Position numbers and translations under genes: made by a program
The notes under the pieces: generated by a model
The model's database searches: none
The model's input: only the letters and a program-made list of their open reading frames with translations
What the model was told of the DNA's origin: nothing
Part shown: positions 6,692 to 14,002 of the stretch, piece after piece
How the letters are laid out: each line of letters opens with the position of its first letter
How positions within the stretch are numbered: the stretch's first letter is position 1
Source of the DNA: an uncultured Clostridia bacterium
GTDB taxonomy: Bacteria > Bacillota > Clostridia > Peptostreptococcales > Anaerovoracaceae
Direction: 5' to 3'
Assembly (NCBI GenBank): GCA_934255435.1
Contig: CAKQNZ010000047.1
Span: 1 to 14,002 of the forward strand
DNA: 14,002 nucleotides

Positions 6692-6851
6692 AATTTCTCG
6701 CAGAGAAATTGGCGGAGCTTCAACGCTCACTGCGTTCGCTCCTTCGCCTGCGACTACGCTGTCCGTTTTTCCACACGGATCGCCGATGGCTCTCCGGGAA
6801 AAAAGGCAAAAAAGCACATCAAATGCACTGCTGCATAGCAGCATATGTGCA
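6692..6851 (+). repeat. chain of hairpins in the transporter leader
   Basis: Four inverted repeats follow one another. (1) AATTTCTC 6692-6699 with GAGAAATT 6703-6710, triloop GCA. (2) GGC-GGAGC 6711-6718 and AACGC 6722-6726 with GCGTT 6732-6736, GCTCC 6738-6742 and GCC 6746-6748. (3) TCCGT 6762-6766 with ACGGA 6775-6779. (4) TGCAC-TGCTGC 6824-6834 with GCAGCA 6838-6843 and GTGCA 6847-6851. The block is more GC-rich than its AT-rich surroundings. It looks like a dispersed palindromic (REP-like) element or a structured regulatory leader. No second copy is in this window. With the preceding elements this accounts for most of the 355-nt gap 6548-6902. Confidence 0.55.
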
Positions 6852-6902
6852 AAGGGAGCTTTGCTCACGTCGTACACACTTTTTTATTTGAAGGAGGAAA
6901 AT

Positions 6903-8321
6903 ATGGAAAACACTAATATCGACAACACAGCCAGTGAAAAACTTCCTTTTAAAGTCAAGCTCGGATACGGGATGTCCGGCTATGTAAGTTTTATCACATG
7001 GACTGCATTCAGTTATTACGGATTGTATTTCTTTACAGATGTAGTAGGTCTTTCAGCAGCATTTGCAGGTGCGATGATCTCTCTGGGAACTCTCTGGGAC
7101 GCCATCACAGACCCGATAGTAGGGGGTATTTCAGACAATCTCAAATGGAAGAGCGGAAGGAGAAGACCGCTTATCATTGGCAATGCAATTCCCTTCGTAC
7201 TGATAAGCGTGCTGCTTTTCACCAACTGGGGACTTGATGAATTCGCATCGAAGGTATACTTCGTTATCGTCATCCTGATCTACTACACTTCGCAGACTGT
7301 TCAGGACATATCGGCTTCGGCACTTGGTTCGGAGATGACGACTGATTATGATGAAAGAGCGTCGCTGGCGACTTTCAAGAACTACTTCGGTCTTGCATCA
7401 ACAGTGGCTATCAGTCCGACGCTGATGCTGGTGGCATACTTCGGAAACTGGTTCGAGAACTCAGACAGAGGCTGGAGCTGTACGCTGGCATGCTACATGA
7501 TCGTGGCTCTCATATTCATCATGGTCCTGCACAGGACGACAAAAGGCTATGAACGCCACAGAGAAGACGGTGGCAAGTTCAGTGTGAAGGATATAGCAGA
7601 GATATTCAGGAGCAAGCCGACAAGGATCGTAATGATCATCTTCGGAGTTGCAATATTCGCCAACACTATCAACTATGCACTTCAGGTATATTATTATTCC
7701 AACTACGCACAGCTCTCTGCATCACAGATCGCTACTGTAACGATGATCTTCGGTGTTGCCAGCATCGCAGGTGCGTGGATAACCGATAAACTGATGGTGA
7801 AACTGTCAAAGAAGACTGCATGGATAATCGCAGTCGGTCTGGAAGGCATTGTCATGGTCGTTATGATAGGATTCATCATCCATCCGGGCAACGCAGCTGC
7901 CATCTATGTGCTTGCTGTACTGATGTCACTGGGAAATGCAGCAGTATACCAGGTGCCTTGGGCTATGATACCTGACTGCGTCGATGTTACAGAGCTCACA
8001 TCAGGCAAGAGAGTCGATGGTGTGGTATTCGGTGTCATCGCATTCATACAGAAAGCCTGCGGAGCACTGGGCGCAGCTCTTCTGGGAACACTGCTGACGG
8101 TCATAAAATATGATGCAGATGCAGCGGTACAGACAGCGTCAGCTCTCAGCGGACTGAAATACATGTACGCATTCCTGGTAGGAGGCATATATCTGATAAC
8201 AGTACTTATCGTACTGAAATATCCTCTCAGCAAGGATCGTCACGACAGCGTCATCAGAGCCATAGAAGACAGGAAGAGCGGAAAACAGATAGATATGAAC
8301 GAGTTCAAAGATCTTGTTTAA
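6903..8321 (+). CDS. GPH-family (MelB-like) MFS cation symporter
   Basis: A 472-residue protein with about 12 membrane helices, matching the glycoside-pentoside-hexuronide:cation symporter family in length and pattern. The N-terminus aligns without gaps to MelB from KLGYGMSGY to LWDAITDPIVGGISDN. The two acidic residues of the MelB cation site (D55, D59) correspond to D66 and D70 here. The MelB sugar-binding D19 corresponds to F30. The loop SGRRRPLIIGNAIPF is also typical. ATG 6903 has AGGAGG at 6892-6897. The frame is open upstream to 6786, but that part is leader. It is the first gene of a run with a hydrolase, a ureohydrolase and an aminotransferase, so the substrate may be a nitrogen compound rather than a sugar. 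That substrate idea is inference. Confidence 0.9.
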   Translation: MENTNIDNTASEKLPFKVKLGYGMSGYVSFITWTAFSYYGLYFFTDVVGLSAAFAGAMISLGTLWDAITDPIVGGISDNLKWKSGRRRPLIIGNAIPFVLISVLLFTNWGLDEFASKVYFVIVILIYYTSQTVQDISASALGSEMTTDYDERASLATFKNYFGLASTVAISPTLMLVAYFGNWFENSDRGWSCTLACYMIVALIFIMVLHRTTKGYERHREDGGKFSVKDIAEIFRSKPTRIVMIIFGVAIFANTINYALQVYYYSNYAQLSASQIATVTMIFGVASIAGAWITDKLMVKLSKKTAWIIAVGLEGIVMVVMIGFIIHPGNAAAIYVLAVLMSLGNAAVYQVPWAMIPDCVDVTELTSGKRVDGVVFGVIAFIQKACGALGAALLGTLLTVIKYDADAAVQTASALSGLKYMYAFLVGGIYLITVLIVLKYPLSKDRHDSVIRAIEDRKSGKQIDMNEFKDLV

Positions 8322-8328
8322 ATAAAGG

Positions 8329-8346
8329 ACATGAAACATTTCATGT
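8329..8346. repeat. short perfect inverted repeat between transporter and cyclase genes
   Basis: ACATGAAA (8329-8336) and TTTCATGT (8339-8346) are perfect 8-bp arms with a 2-nt centre, 8 nt after the transporter stop codon. A 2-nt centre is too short for an RNA loop without opening end pairs, so a protein-binding site is as likely as a hairpin. Confidence 0.45.
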
Positions 8347-8385
8347 AAAATTTCAGATGTAAACACCTTAACGGAGGTAGATGTA

Positions 8386-9042
8386 ATGAAAATAAAAAAA
8401 TTCGTAGATCTGTCATGGGAGATCTCAGACAACAGCCCTATATATCCCGGAGATCCGGAACCGAAGGTAACTACAACACACACGATAGAGAAAGACTACT
8501 ATAATCTTTCCGGCGTGTACGTAGGCACACAGACAGGCACACACGTGGATGCTCCGTATCATTTCAGGAATGACGGCGAGACCATAGACAATATGGAACT
8601 GGACTTTTTCTTCAGCAATGCAGTATGCATCAGGGTGACTGACAAGAAAGCAAATGAAAAGATAACGATGGAAGACGTGATGCCGTATGATGAAAAGATA
8701 ACTCCGGACACCATTGTACTTTTCAATACCAACTGGTACAAGACAAGAGGGACGGAAGCATTCTACAACCATCCGTTCGTTGCGGGAGAAGTCGCTGAGT
8801 ACCTGGTGGAAAAAGGCGTCAGATTCATCGGCATAGACACGATGAACGCAGACCAGTCAGGCGGTACGGAATTCCCTGTACATGATCTGTTCTCGGAAAA
8901 GCGCCTCATGATAGGTGAGAACTGGGCATACCTGGATCATATAGATTTTGACGAGGGACTTTACATAGCCGCATTCCCGCTGAAGATACAGGGGACTGAC
9001 GGTTCACCGGTAAGAGCAGTAGCTATACAGATAGAAGAGTGA
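8386..9042 (+). CDS. cyclase family protein (KynB-like metal-dependent hydrolase)
   Basis: A 218-residue cytosolic protein of the cyclase family (PF04199), which includes kynurenine formamidase and isatin hydrolase. These enzymes use a metal-bound water to open amide or lactam bonds. It starts with the usual DLSWEISDNSPIYPGDP. The metal motif HxGTHxDxPxH appears as QTGTHVDAPYH at residues 49-59: H53, D55 and H59 are present but the first His is Gln (Q49). The distal ligands appear as H166 (FPVHDLF) and E178 (MIGENW), and IGIDTMNADQS is at 148-158. ATG 8386 is preceded by GGAGG. It lies 64 nt after the transporter and 24 nt before the ureohydrolase, so it is co-transcribed. It is unlikely to be in tryptophan breakdown, since no partner genes for that are present; substrate unknown. 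Confidence 0.88.
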   Translation: MKIKKFVDLSWEISDNSPIYPGDPEPKVTTTHTIEKDYYNLSGVYVGTQTGTHVDAPYHFRNDGETIDNMELDFFFSNAVCIRVTDKKANEKITMEDVMPYDEKITPDTIVLFNTNWYKTRGTEAFYNHPFVAGEVAEYLVEKGVRFIGIDTMNADQSGGTEFPVHDLFSEKRLMIGENWAYLDHIDFDEGLYIAAFPLKIQGTDGSPVRAVAIQIEE

Positions 9043-9066
9043 TATATCAGCAGGAGGACAGGACGA

Positions 9067-9957
9067 ATGAGTTTTGAAACATGGAGAGAAATAAGGACTG
9101 ACAACATCAGTGAGGCAGATGTCTGCATAATGGGTATACCTTTCGATGGAGCAGCGAGTGTCGGCAAAGGCGCAGCACAGGCACCAAAGGTCGTGAGAGA
9201 ATGTTCCGAAGTACTGCCGCCGGTAAACAGCACAGGTGACAGATTTCCGGATCTCAGAGTTTATGACAAAGGAGATACGGAGTTCTCACTTGACTGGCCG
9301 GCATTCTACAAAGCCGTGGAGGATGATGCATACGAGCTGCTCAGCACCGACAAATTCTGTATATTCATCGGGGGCGATCATTCCGTGACGATACCACTGA
9401 TGAACGCATACGCCAGAGCGAGGGAAGGAAAGAAGATCGGCGTGATACACTTTGATTCCCATCCTGATCTTTGCGATGAATACGAAGGGAGCAAATGGTC
9501 TCATGCATGTCCGCTGAAGAGAGTCCTGGACGATCATATCGCTCCGCGGGATCTGGCACAGGTAGGCATCAGATCATACGAAAGTGAAGAAGTCGATCTT
9601 TACGAAGCACATCCGGAGCTTCTGGTGATAAAAGCCCACGATATTTTCAAAAGAGGATATCAGGACGCCATAGACAGACTGGTGAAAAATTTCGAAGGGT
9701 ATGATTCAGTATATATCACACTGGATATAGATGTCCTGGATCCTGCATTTGCACCTGGAACGGGGACTCCGGAAGCCGGAGGACTGTCATCCAGGGAACT
9801 GATGGAGATCATCAACCAGCTCATGTGCAGGCTTCCTGTGGACGCCATGGATATCGTTGAGATATCACCGTCTCTGGACACAAGGAACCAGATAACCTCA
9901 TGGGCAGGTGTGAAGATAATATATGAAGCATTCGCAAAAATCGCAGGAAACAAATAG
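9067..9957 (+). CDS. arginase/agmatinase-family ureohydrolase
   Basis: A 296-residue cytosolic enzyme of the ureohydrolase superfamily, which splits guanidino compounds into an amine and urea at a binuclear metal centre. All metal-site motifs are visible: GGDHS with H105, DSHPD with D130, H132 and D134, DIDVLDPAFAPGTGTPEAGG with D220 and D222, and E265 in DIVEISPSLD. The segment WSHACPLKR with H146 is the type found in many agmatinases rather than classical arginases. The DSHPD motif has Ser where Ala is usual. Start ATG 9067 follows AGGAGGAC. Between a cyclase-family hydrolase and a putrescine-aminotransferase-like enzyme, agmatine or another omega-guanidino compound is the natural guess, but the exact substrate cannot be read from sequence. 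No urease gene is in the window. Confidence 0.9.
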   Translation: MSFETWREIRTDNISEADVCIMGIPFDGAASVGKGAAQAPKVVRECSEVLPPVNSTGDRFPDLRVYDKGDTEFSLDWPAFYKAVEDDAYELLSTDKFCIFIGGDHSVTIPLMNAYARAREGKKIGVIHFDSHPDLCDEYEGSKWSHACPLKRVLDDHIAPRDLAQVGIRSYESEEVDLYEAHPELLVIKAHDIFKRGYQDAIDRLVKNFEGYDSVYITLDIDVLDPAFAPGTGTPEAGGLSSRELMEIINQLMCRLPVDAMDIVEISPSLDTRNQITSWAGVKIIYEAFAKIAGNK

Positions 9958-10031
9958 CGCAAACAAGAGGATCATGGAGAACAAACAGGGTCCACACCTC
10001 AAAGTAGATAAATTTACAAGGAGTAAAGGTA

Positions 10032-11378
10032 ATGTCTGTAAATAAAAAAGAAGCACTGGAACTGGCAAAAAGAGTCGAAGGGTATATCAACAGTGACACA
10101 CTCACAGAAAATGAAAAGGAAACTATAGTCAGCGAAGCGGCAGCAGCCTACGATGAAAACATCAATTCAGGCTGGATCCCGTACAGAGACGAGATGTCTG
10201 TGGACAAGCTGTTCACAGAATGGTCTCATCAGGGTGATAAATTCTCTGATATCAAAGGCAATGAGTTCATCGACTGCCTGGGAGGATTCGGGATATTCCT
10301 CACAGGTCACAGGAATGAGGAGATCATCAGGACAGTACATGCCCAGCTGGACAGATACGCACAGCATTCGCAGGATGTGATCAATCCGCTGCAGGCATAT
10401 TTCAGCAGACTGATGGCAATGATAACACCGGGAGATCTTCAGGTAGTATGGCCGACAAACGGAGGTACAGAAGCAACGGAAGCAGCCATCAAACTGTCCA
10501 AACTGGCAACCGGCGGCAAATGGTTCATATCAACAGTGAATGCATATCATGGACTTTCCACAGGAGCCGTTGCACTGATAGGATGTGCAGACTACAGAGC
10601 ACCGTTCACACCGCTGTATCCGTATGTGCAGCACGTGAAATACGGCGATGCGCAGCAGCTGGAAAATGCCATCGAGAACCTTGAAGCAGTTGGAGAAAAG
10701 ATAGCAGGGTTCATCTGCGAACCGATACAGGGCGAGGGCGGATTCGTGATACCACCGGAAGGATATCTTAAAAGAGTGAGAGAACTCTGCGATGAACACG
10801 GCATCGCAATGATCGTCGATGAGATCCAGACCGGTTTCGGCAGAGCTGGTTCACTGTTCAGATGCGAGGCTGAAGGTGTAACACCGGATATCATGACATT
10901 CGGCAAAGCTGTCGGCGGCGGATGCGTGCCTCTCACAGGTATGATCGCAAGACCGTGGATGGTGACAGATGAGCTGATCGAAAATCCTACGCTTGTGTCG
11001 ATGCCTACTTTCGGCGGCAACCCGCTGGCAATGGCTGCAGGTATCGCATCCATCAGATATATCCTGGAGAACGATATCCCGGGAACAGTAAAGGCGAAGG
11101 GCGAATATTTCATGAGCAAACTTGAAAAGATCCGCGAAGCTCATCCGGATGTGATAAAAGAGCTGAGAGGTACAGGTCTTATGCTCGGTCTTGTCTTTGA
11201 GGACATGGACACATCCCACCTTGTCATCAAAAAACTGTCGGCAAGAAAGATAATGTCTTCAGCGGCAATGAACTTGCCTGAGATGATCAGGCTTGAGCCA
11301 CCGGCAAACATCACAGAGGAATCCATGGACAAGGTCTGTGCAGCATTGGAAGAGATCGCAGTAGAAATGGAAAAATAA
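10032..11378 (+). CDS. class III aminotransferase, putrescine aminotransferase-like
   Basis: A 448-residue PLP enzyme of fold type I, class III. Residues 79-95 (FIDCLGGFGIFLTGHRN) closely match E. coli putrescine aminotransferase PatA/YgjG, as do HSQDVINPLQA, FICEPIQGEGGFVIPPEGYL and the ending MIRLEPPANIT. PLP-binding features: GTEA at 145-148, Y172-H173-G174, D263 and Q266 in DEIQTGFGRAG, Schiff-base lysine K292 in TFGKAVGGG, and T326 in PTFGGNP. The phosphate loop reads TNGGTEA where CNSGTEA is common. Expected reaction: transfer of a terminal amino group from a diamine such as putrescine to 2-oxoglutarate, giving an aminoaldehyde. ATG 10032 has AAGGAG at 10018-10023. It follows the ureohydrolase by 74 nt and ends with a terminator. 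No aldehyde dehydrogenase is seen in the window. Ornithine or beta-alanine-type substrates remain possible. Confidence 0.9.
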   Translation: MSVNKKEALELAKRVEGYINSDTLTENEKETIVSEAAAAYDENINSGWIPYRDEMSVDKLFTEWSHQGDKFSDIKGNEFIDCLGGFGIFLTGHRNEEIIRTVHAQLDRYAQHSQDVINPLQAYFSRLMAMITPGDLQVVWPTNGGTEATEAAIKLSKLATGGKWFISTVNAYHGLSTGAVALIGCADYRAPFTPLYPYVQHVKYGDAQQLENAIENLEAVGEKIAGFICEPIQGEGGFVIPPEGYLKRVRELCDEHGIAMIVDEIQTGFGRAGSLFRCEAEGVTPDIMTFGKAVGGGCVPLTGMIARPWMVTDELIENPTLVSMPTFGGNPLAMAAGIASIRYILENDIPGTVKAKGEYFMSKLEKIREAHPDVIKELRGTGLMLGLVFEDMDTSHLVIKKLSARKIMSSAAMNLPEMIRLEPPANITEESMDKVCAALEEIAVEMEK

Positions 11379-11423
11379 AGAATGCCTCAAAAAATAATAT
11401 AATCGGTATGACTACAGTATATG

Positions 11424-11460
11424 GGCAGGAGATGCATGAAACCATCTCCTGCCTTTTCTT
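11424..11460 (+). terminator. intrinsic terminator of the transporter-to-aminotransferase run
   Basis: GGCAGGAGATG (11424-11434) and CATCTCCTGCC (11443-11453) form a perfect 11-bp stem with an 8-nt loop, followed by TTTTCTT. It lies 45 nt after the aminotransferase stop and marks the end of that transcription unit. Confidence 0.92.
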
Positions 11461-11487
11461 TGAATGTACATCATCGACATTGGATAC

Positions 11488-11516
11488 TTGAATCGCAGAG
11501 CAATGGGATATATACT
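11488..11516 (+). promoter_or_regulatory. sigma-A type promoter for the SNF2-family gene
   Basis: TTGAAT (11488-11493) and TATACT (11511-11516) are spaced 17 nt apart. They match the -35 at 4 of 6 and the -10 at 5 of 6 positions. Located between the upstream terminator and the start codon at 11575, it would give a leader of about 50 nt. Confidence 0.6.
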
Positions 11517-11574
11517 GGAATGAGCACACAAAATACAGTTTGATAATACAGACAGATGCACAAAGGAGCAGCTA

Positions 11575-14002
11575 ATGGGAATAAAATGGGAGCAGTTTTT
11601 TTCAAAGACTGTCCGTGAACGTGGTTTTGCATATCACATTCAGGGCAGGGTATATAGCCTTTCAGAAGATGAAGGTATGTATACAGCCGCTGTAAAAGGC
11701 AGCAGCATGTATTATGTCAACATAGGTACTGACGGAGAATACATAAGCTATATGGACTGCACCTGCCCTCATGCGCAGGAAGGACACCGCTGCAAACATA
11801 TGGCAGCTGTGCTGTACGAGATGGAGGCAGAGGGTATACTGGACGAGGTATATTATCTGGGTGATCCGGTTTTTTCAGATGACTTCGGCACGTACAGGAA
11901 GAGCCGTGCAAATGTAAGGAATGTTGTTTATCCATTCAGAAAAGATCAGTCTGAAGGCTCGGCATCGGAACAGGATGATCACGGCAGCAAACCGGCAGAC
12001 GACTACCATTACTATGATATGGAAAAGATCACAGACTGCCTCACGATATATGACGATATATACAGCGATGCCCGGAAACTGCTGGAAGAAGGCAGAGTCA
12101 AGATCGCATATGTGGAAGAAGGCTTCGATGACAGACGGAGCATATATGCAGGACAGGACGGAAGGACGATGCATATATACGGCAGATATATTGACGGCAG
12201 CGACAGAGAATCGGAACTTGTTCTGAAGCTGTCAAGAGACAAGCTGCTGCATGCAGGATGTGCAGCGAAAGGCTGCTATACAAGACTGACGCCGGGATAT
12301 TACTATGGATACGATGACGGGCAGAAACCTTGTGCACATCTGACAGCTCTGCTGATACTGACAGACAGATATATAAAAGCGAACGATCCGGGCGACGCCA
12401 CGGACCGCAACGCCCAGACCTTCCTTGAGCGGTACAGAAGCAGGAGGACAGCCGGCAGGAAGATCAGCACCATGTCCGACGGGACAGGCGAAATGCAGAA
12501 GGTAGTGAAGCTGGAGCCTCGTCTCGAAGTGGGGGAATTCGGTGAGCTGGCGCTTTCTTTCAAGGTTGGCAGGAACAAGCTGTTCGTGCTGAAAGACATC
12601 ACTGACCTCTGCCGGCAGGTGGAAAACAGAGGTCAGCTGAAACTTGGAAAGACAGAAACACTGGACTTTGCACTGGAGTCATTCGACGACAGTTCACAGC
12701 CGTTTTATGAGTTCCTTTCAGCAGCACTCAAAGAAGAATCTCTGCGTGACCATAATTCCCACCTCGTAACAAGGATGAACATGGTTCCCGGCGGCGAGAT
12801 CATAAAGGGCAGTATGCCCCTTTACGGCAAGCGCCTTGATGACTTTTTTGAGATGGTGAAAGACAGCTGCATCCATTGCATTGTCAGAAACAAGCGAGGC
12901 GGCAGGACTGCCGGTGAAGCAGGACTATGCGAAAAACTTCCGGAAATATGTCTTGAAGTCTCCCTTGTAACAGACTCCTCCGGCAGCTTTGAAGGCATAT
13001 CCCTGACAGGGATGATCCCCAGAATGATCGACGGCATAGATGCACAGTATTATTTCGATGCGGAAAGATCCACTCTGAACCGTGCCGGCAGTGAGGATCT
13101 TGAGATACTGGACATGCTCAGGAGCAGCAGATCCAGCGATGAGATAGATCTGGTCATAGGCAGGCGGAACCTTTCCGAATTCTGCTACCGCATACTGCCT
13201 GAGCTTCGCAGTTTTGCCAGAGTTGAGATAAATGACAGCGAAACGATAGAAAAATATCTTTCACCGGAAGCAGCTTTCAGCTTTTTCCTCGACGCCGATA
13301 ACGACGATGTCACCTGTGATGTGAAAGTGGCTTACGGCAGCAGAGAATACAGCCTGCATGACCAGGACGACACGGAGGCTGACAGAACTAGAGACGTCCA
13401 GAGAGAAAACGAGATCATCGAAGTAATGAACGGATACTTTCCATCGGTGGATGAAGAGACCGGCAGTTATATATGCGACTGCGACGAAGAACGCATATAC
13501 GCAGTGCTGGAAAGCGGCGTGGAGACCCTGGCTCAGTTCGGTGAAGTGAATGTCACCGACAGGTTCAGAGGACTGACCGTGCGCAGGAAACCGCAGATAA
13601 CAGTCGGCGTGAAGATTGAAAGCGACCTGCTGAATCTCAGCATATCTTCCGAGGGTATAACGGAAGAGGAACTTCTGGAACTGCTGCAGAGCTACCGCAA
13701 AAGAAAAAGATTCCACAGACTGAAGTCCGGCAGCTTCGTATCCACCGACGACAGCACCCTTGAAGAACTTTCCGATATGCTGGAAATGATGCAGGTATCG
13801 CCGTCGGACTTCGTAAAAGGCAAGATGCAGCTGCCGCTTTACAGAGCACTGTATCTCGATAAGATGCTGGAAAAAAACGATTCCCTTTATGCGAAGCGTG
13901 ACAGGCATTTCAAGAGCCTTGTCCGGGATTTCAAGACCGTTGGAGATTCAGACTACGAAGTACCGGAACAGCTGCAGGGCATCATGCGTAACTACCAGAA
14001 AT
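11575..14002 (+). CDS. SNF2-family helicase, N-terminal part with SWIM zinc finger and SNF2-associated region (3' end outside window)
   Basis: The frame is open from ATG 11575 (AAAGGAG 11562-11568 upstream) to the window end, giving 809 visible residues with no stop. The N-terminus has a SWIM zinc finger, C62-x-C64-x8-C73-x-H75 (CTCPHAQEGHRCKHMAAVLY). A second, degenerate SWIM-like site is at residues 229-255: C229, C234, C253 and H255 in the ending PCAHLTALLIL. The following several hundred residues are the charged alpha/beta region typical of bacterial SNF2-associated domains (PF08455). The visible end, DYEVPEQLQGIMRNYQK, is the usual lead-in to the helicase motor (LRPYQ type), so the ATPase core should begin right after the window edge. 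Such proteins are thought to be DNA-dependent ATPases or chromatin-remodeler-like; bacterial roles are poorly known. Neighbours give no clue; it has its own promoter. Confidence 0.88.
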   Translation, partial: MGIKWEQFFSKTVRERGFAYHIQGRVYSLSEDEGMYTAAVKGSSMYYVNIGTDGEYISYMDCTCPHAQEGHRCKHMAAVLYEMEAEGILDEVYYLGDPVFSDDFGTYRKSRANVRNVVYPFRKDQSEGSASEQDDHGSKPADDYHYYDMEKITDCLTIYDDIYSDARKLLEEGRVKIAYVEEGFDDRRSIYAGQDGRTMHIYGRYIDGSDRESELVLKLSRDKLLHAGCAAKGCYTRLTPGYYYGYDDGQKPCAHLTALLILTDRYIKANDPGDATDRNAQTFLERYRSRRTAGRKISTMSDGTGEMQKVVKLEPRLEVGEFGELALSFKVGRNKLFVLKDITDLCRQVENRGQLKLGKTETLDFALESFDDSSQPFYEFLSAALKEESLRDHNSHLVTRMNMVPGGEIIKGSMPLYGKRLDDFFEMVKDSCIHCIVRNKRGGRTAGEAGLCEKLPEICLEVSLVTDSSGSFEGISLTGMIPRMIDGIDAQYYFDAERSTLNRAGSEDLEILDMLRSSRSSDEIDLVIGRRNLSEFCYRILPELRSFARVEINDSETIEKYLSPEAAFSFFLDADNDDVTCDVKVAYGSREYSLHDQDDTEADRTRDVQRENEIIEVMNGYFPSVDEETGSYICDCDEERIYAVLESGVETLAQFGEVNVTDRFRGLTVRRKPQITVGVKIESDLLNLSISSEGITEEELLELLQSYRKRKRFHRLKSGSFVSTDDSTLEELSDMLEMMQVSPSDFVKGKMQLPLYRALYLDKMLEKNDSLYAKRDRHFKSLVRDFKTVGDSDYEVPEQLQGIMRNYQK

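Noticed and set aside
6786..6902. N-terminal extension of the transporter to 6786
   Set aside because: The extra 39 residues are basic and unlike the family, come from the hairpin-rich leader, and precede the clear ribosome binding site for ATG 6903.
11381..11410. TATAAT at 11398-11403 as a promoter
   Set aside because: No -35 box at a workable distance, and a strong terminator follows directly; AT-rich sequence explains the match.
13261..13908. 215-aa minus-strand reading frame inside the SNF2-family gene
   Set aside because: Antisense shadow of a continuous 809-residue + strand frame with clear domain structure.

Overview
The window looks like a chromosomal segment from a low-to-mid GC, gut-type anaerobic Clostridia (Bacillota). 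Support for this: AGGAGG-type ribosome binding sites throughout, heavy use of ATA, AGA and AGG codons, ATG/GTG/TTG starts, a DUF5688 protein (a family I associate with Lachnospiraceae and relatives), and GPH, YhgE/Pip and SNF2_assoc family proteins. All genes with usable support lie on the + strand. I see no tRNA, rRNA, CRISPR array or transposase.

Left part (1-2681): the 3' end of a YhgE/Pip-type membrane protein; a 109-aa four-helix membrane protein of unknown function; crcB/fluC, a fluoride channel with the pore residues intact; and an AIM24/TIGR00266 protein, closed by a strong intrinsic terminator. A 448-nt gap follows (2577-3024). It holds the terminator, a candidate promoter and two inverted repeats, and leads to a DUF5688 gene with a long leader.

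Middle (4166-5679): remains of a three-gene ABC exporter operon (ATPase, ABC-2 permease, GldG-like protein). Two internal deletions have removed the ATPase signature and Walker B region, and have joined the permease N-terminal half in frame to the C-terminal part of the GldG-like protein. A TAG stop then interrupts that fusion. This is a decayed locus.

Right-centre (5786-11460): a LuxR-type regulator whose -10 box is centred in a near-perfect palindrome, then a 355-nt gap with a tandem 20-bp repeat and a chain of hairpins. This leads into a four-gene run: GPH-family MFS transporter, cyclase-family (KynB-like) metal hydrolase, arginase/agmatinase-family ureohydrolase, and class III aminotransferase closest to putrescine aminotransferase. 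A terminator ends the run. The layout suggests import of a guanidino or amidino compound, hydrolysis, loss of urea and transamination. The transporter keeps the cation-site aspartates of MelB but lacks its sugar-binding aspartate, and the cyclase has Gln for the first His of its metal motif, so the substrate may not be one already assigned to these families. This is the best candidate for an undescribed pathway here.

Right end (11488-14002): a good sigma-A promoter and the N-terminal 809 residues of a large SNF2-family protein with a SWIM zinc finger and an SNF2-associated region. The helicase core lies beyond the window edge.
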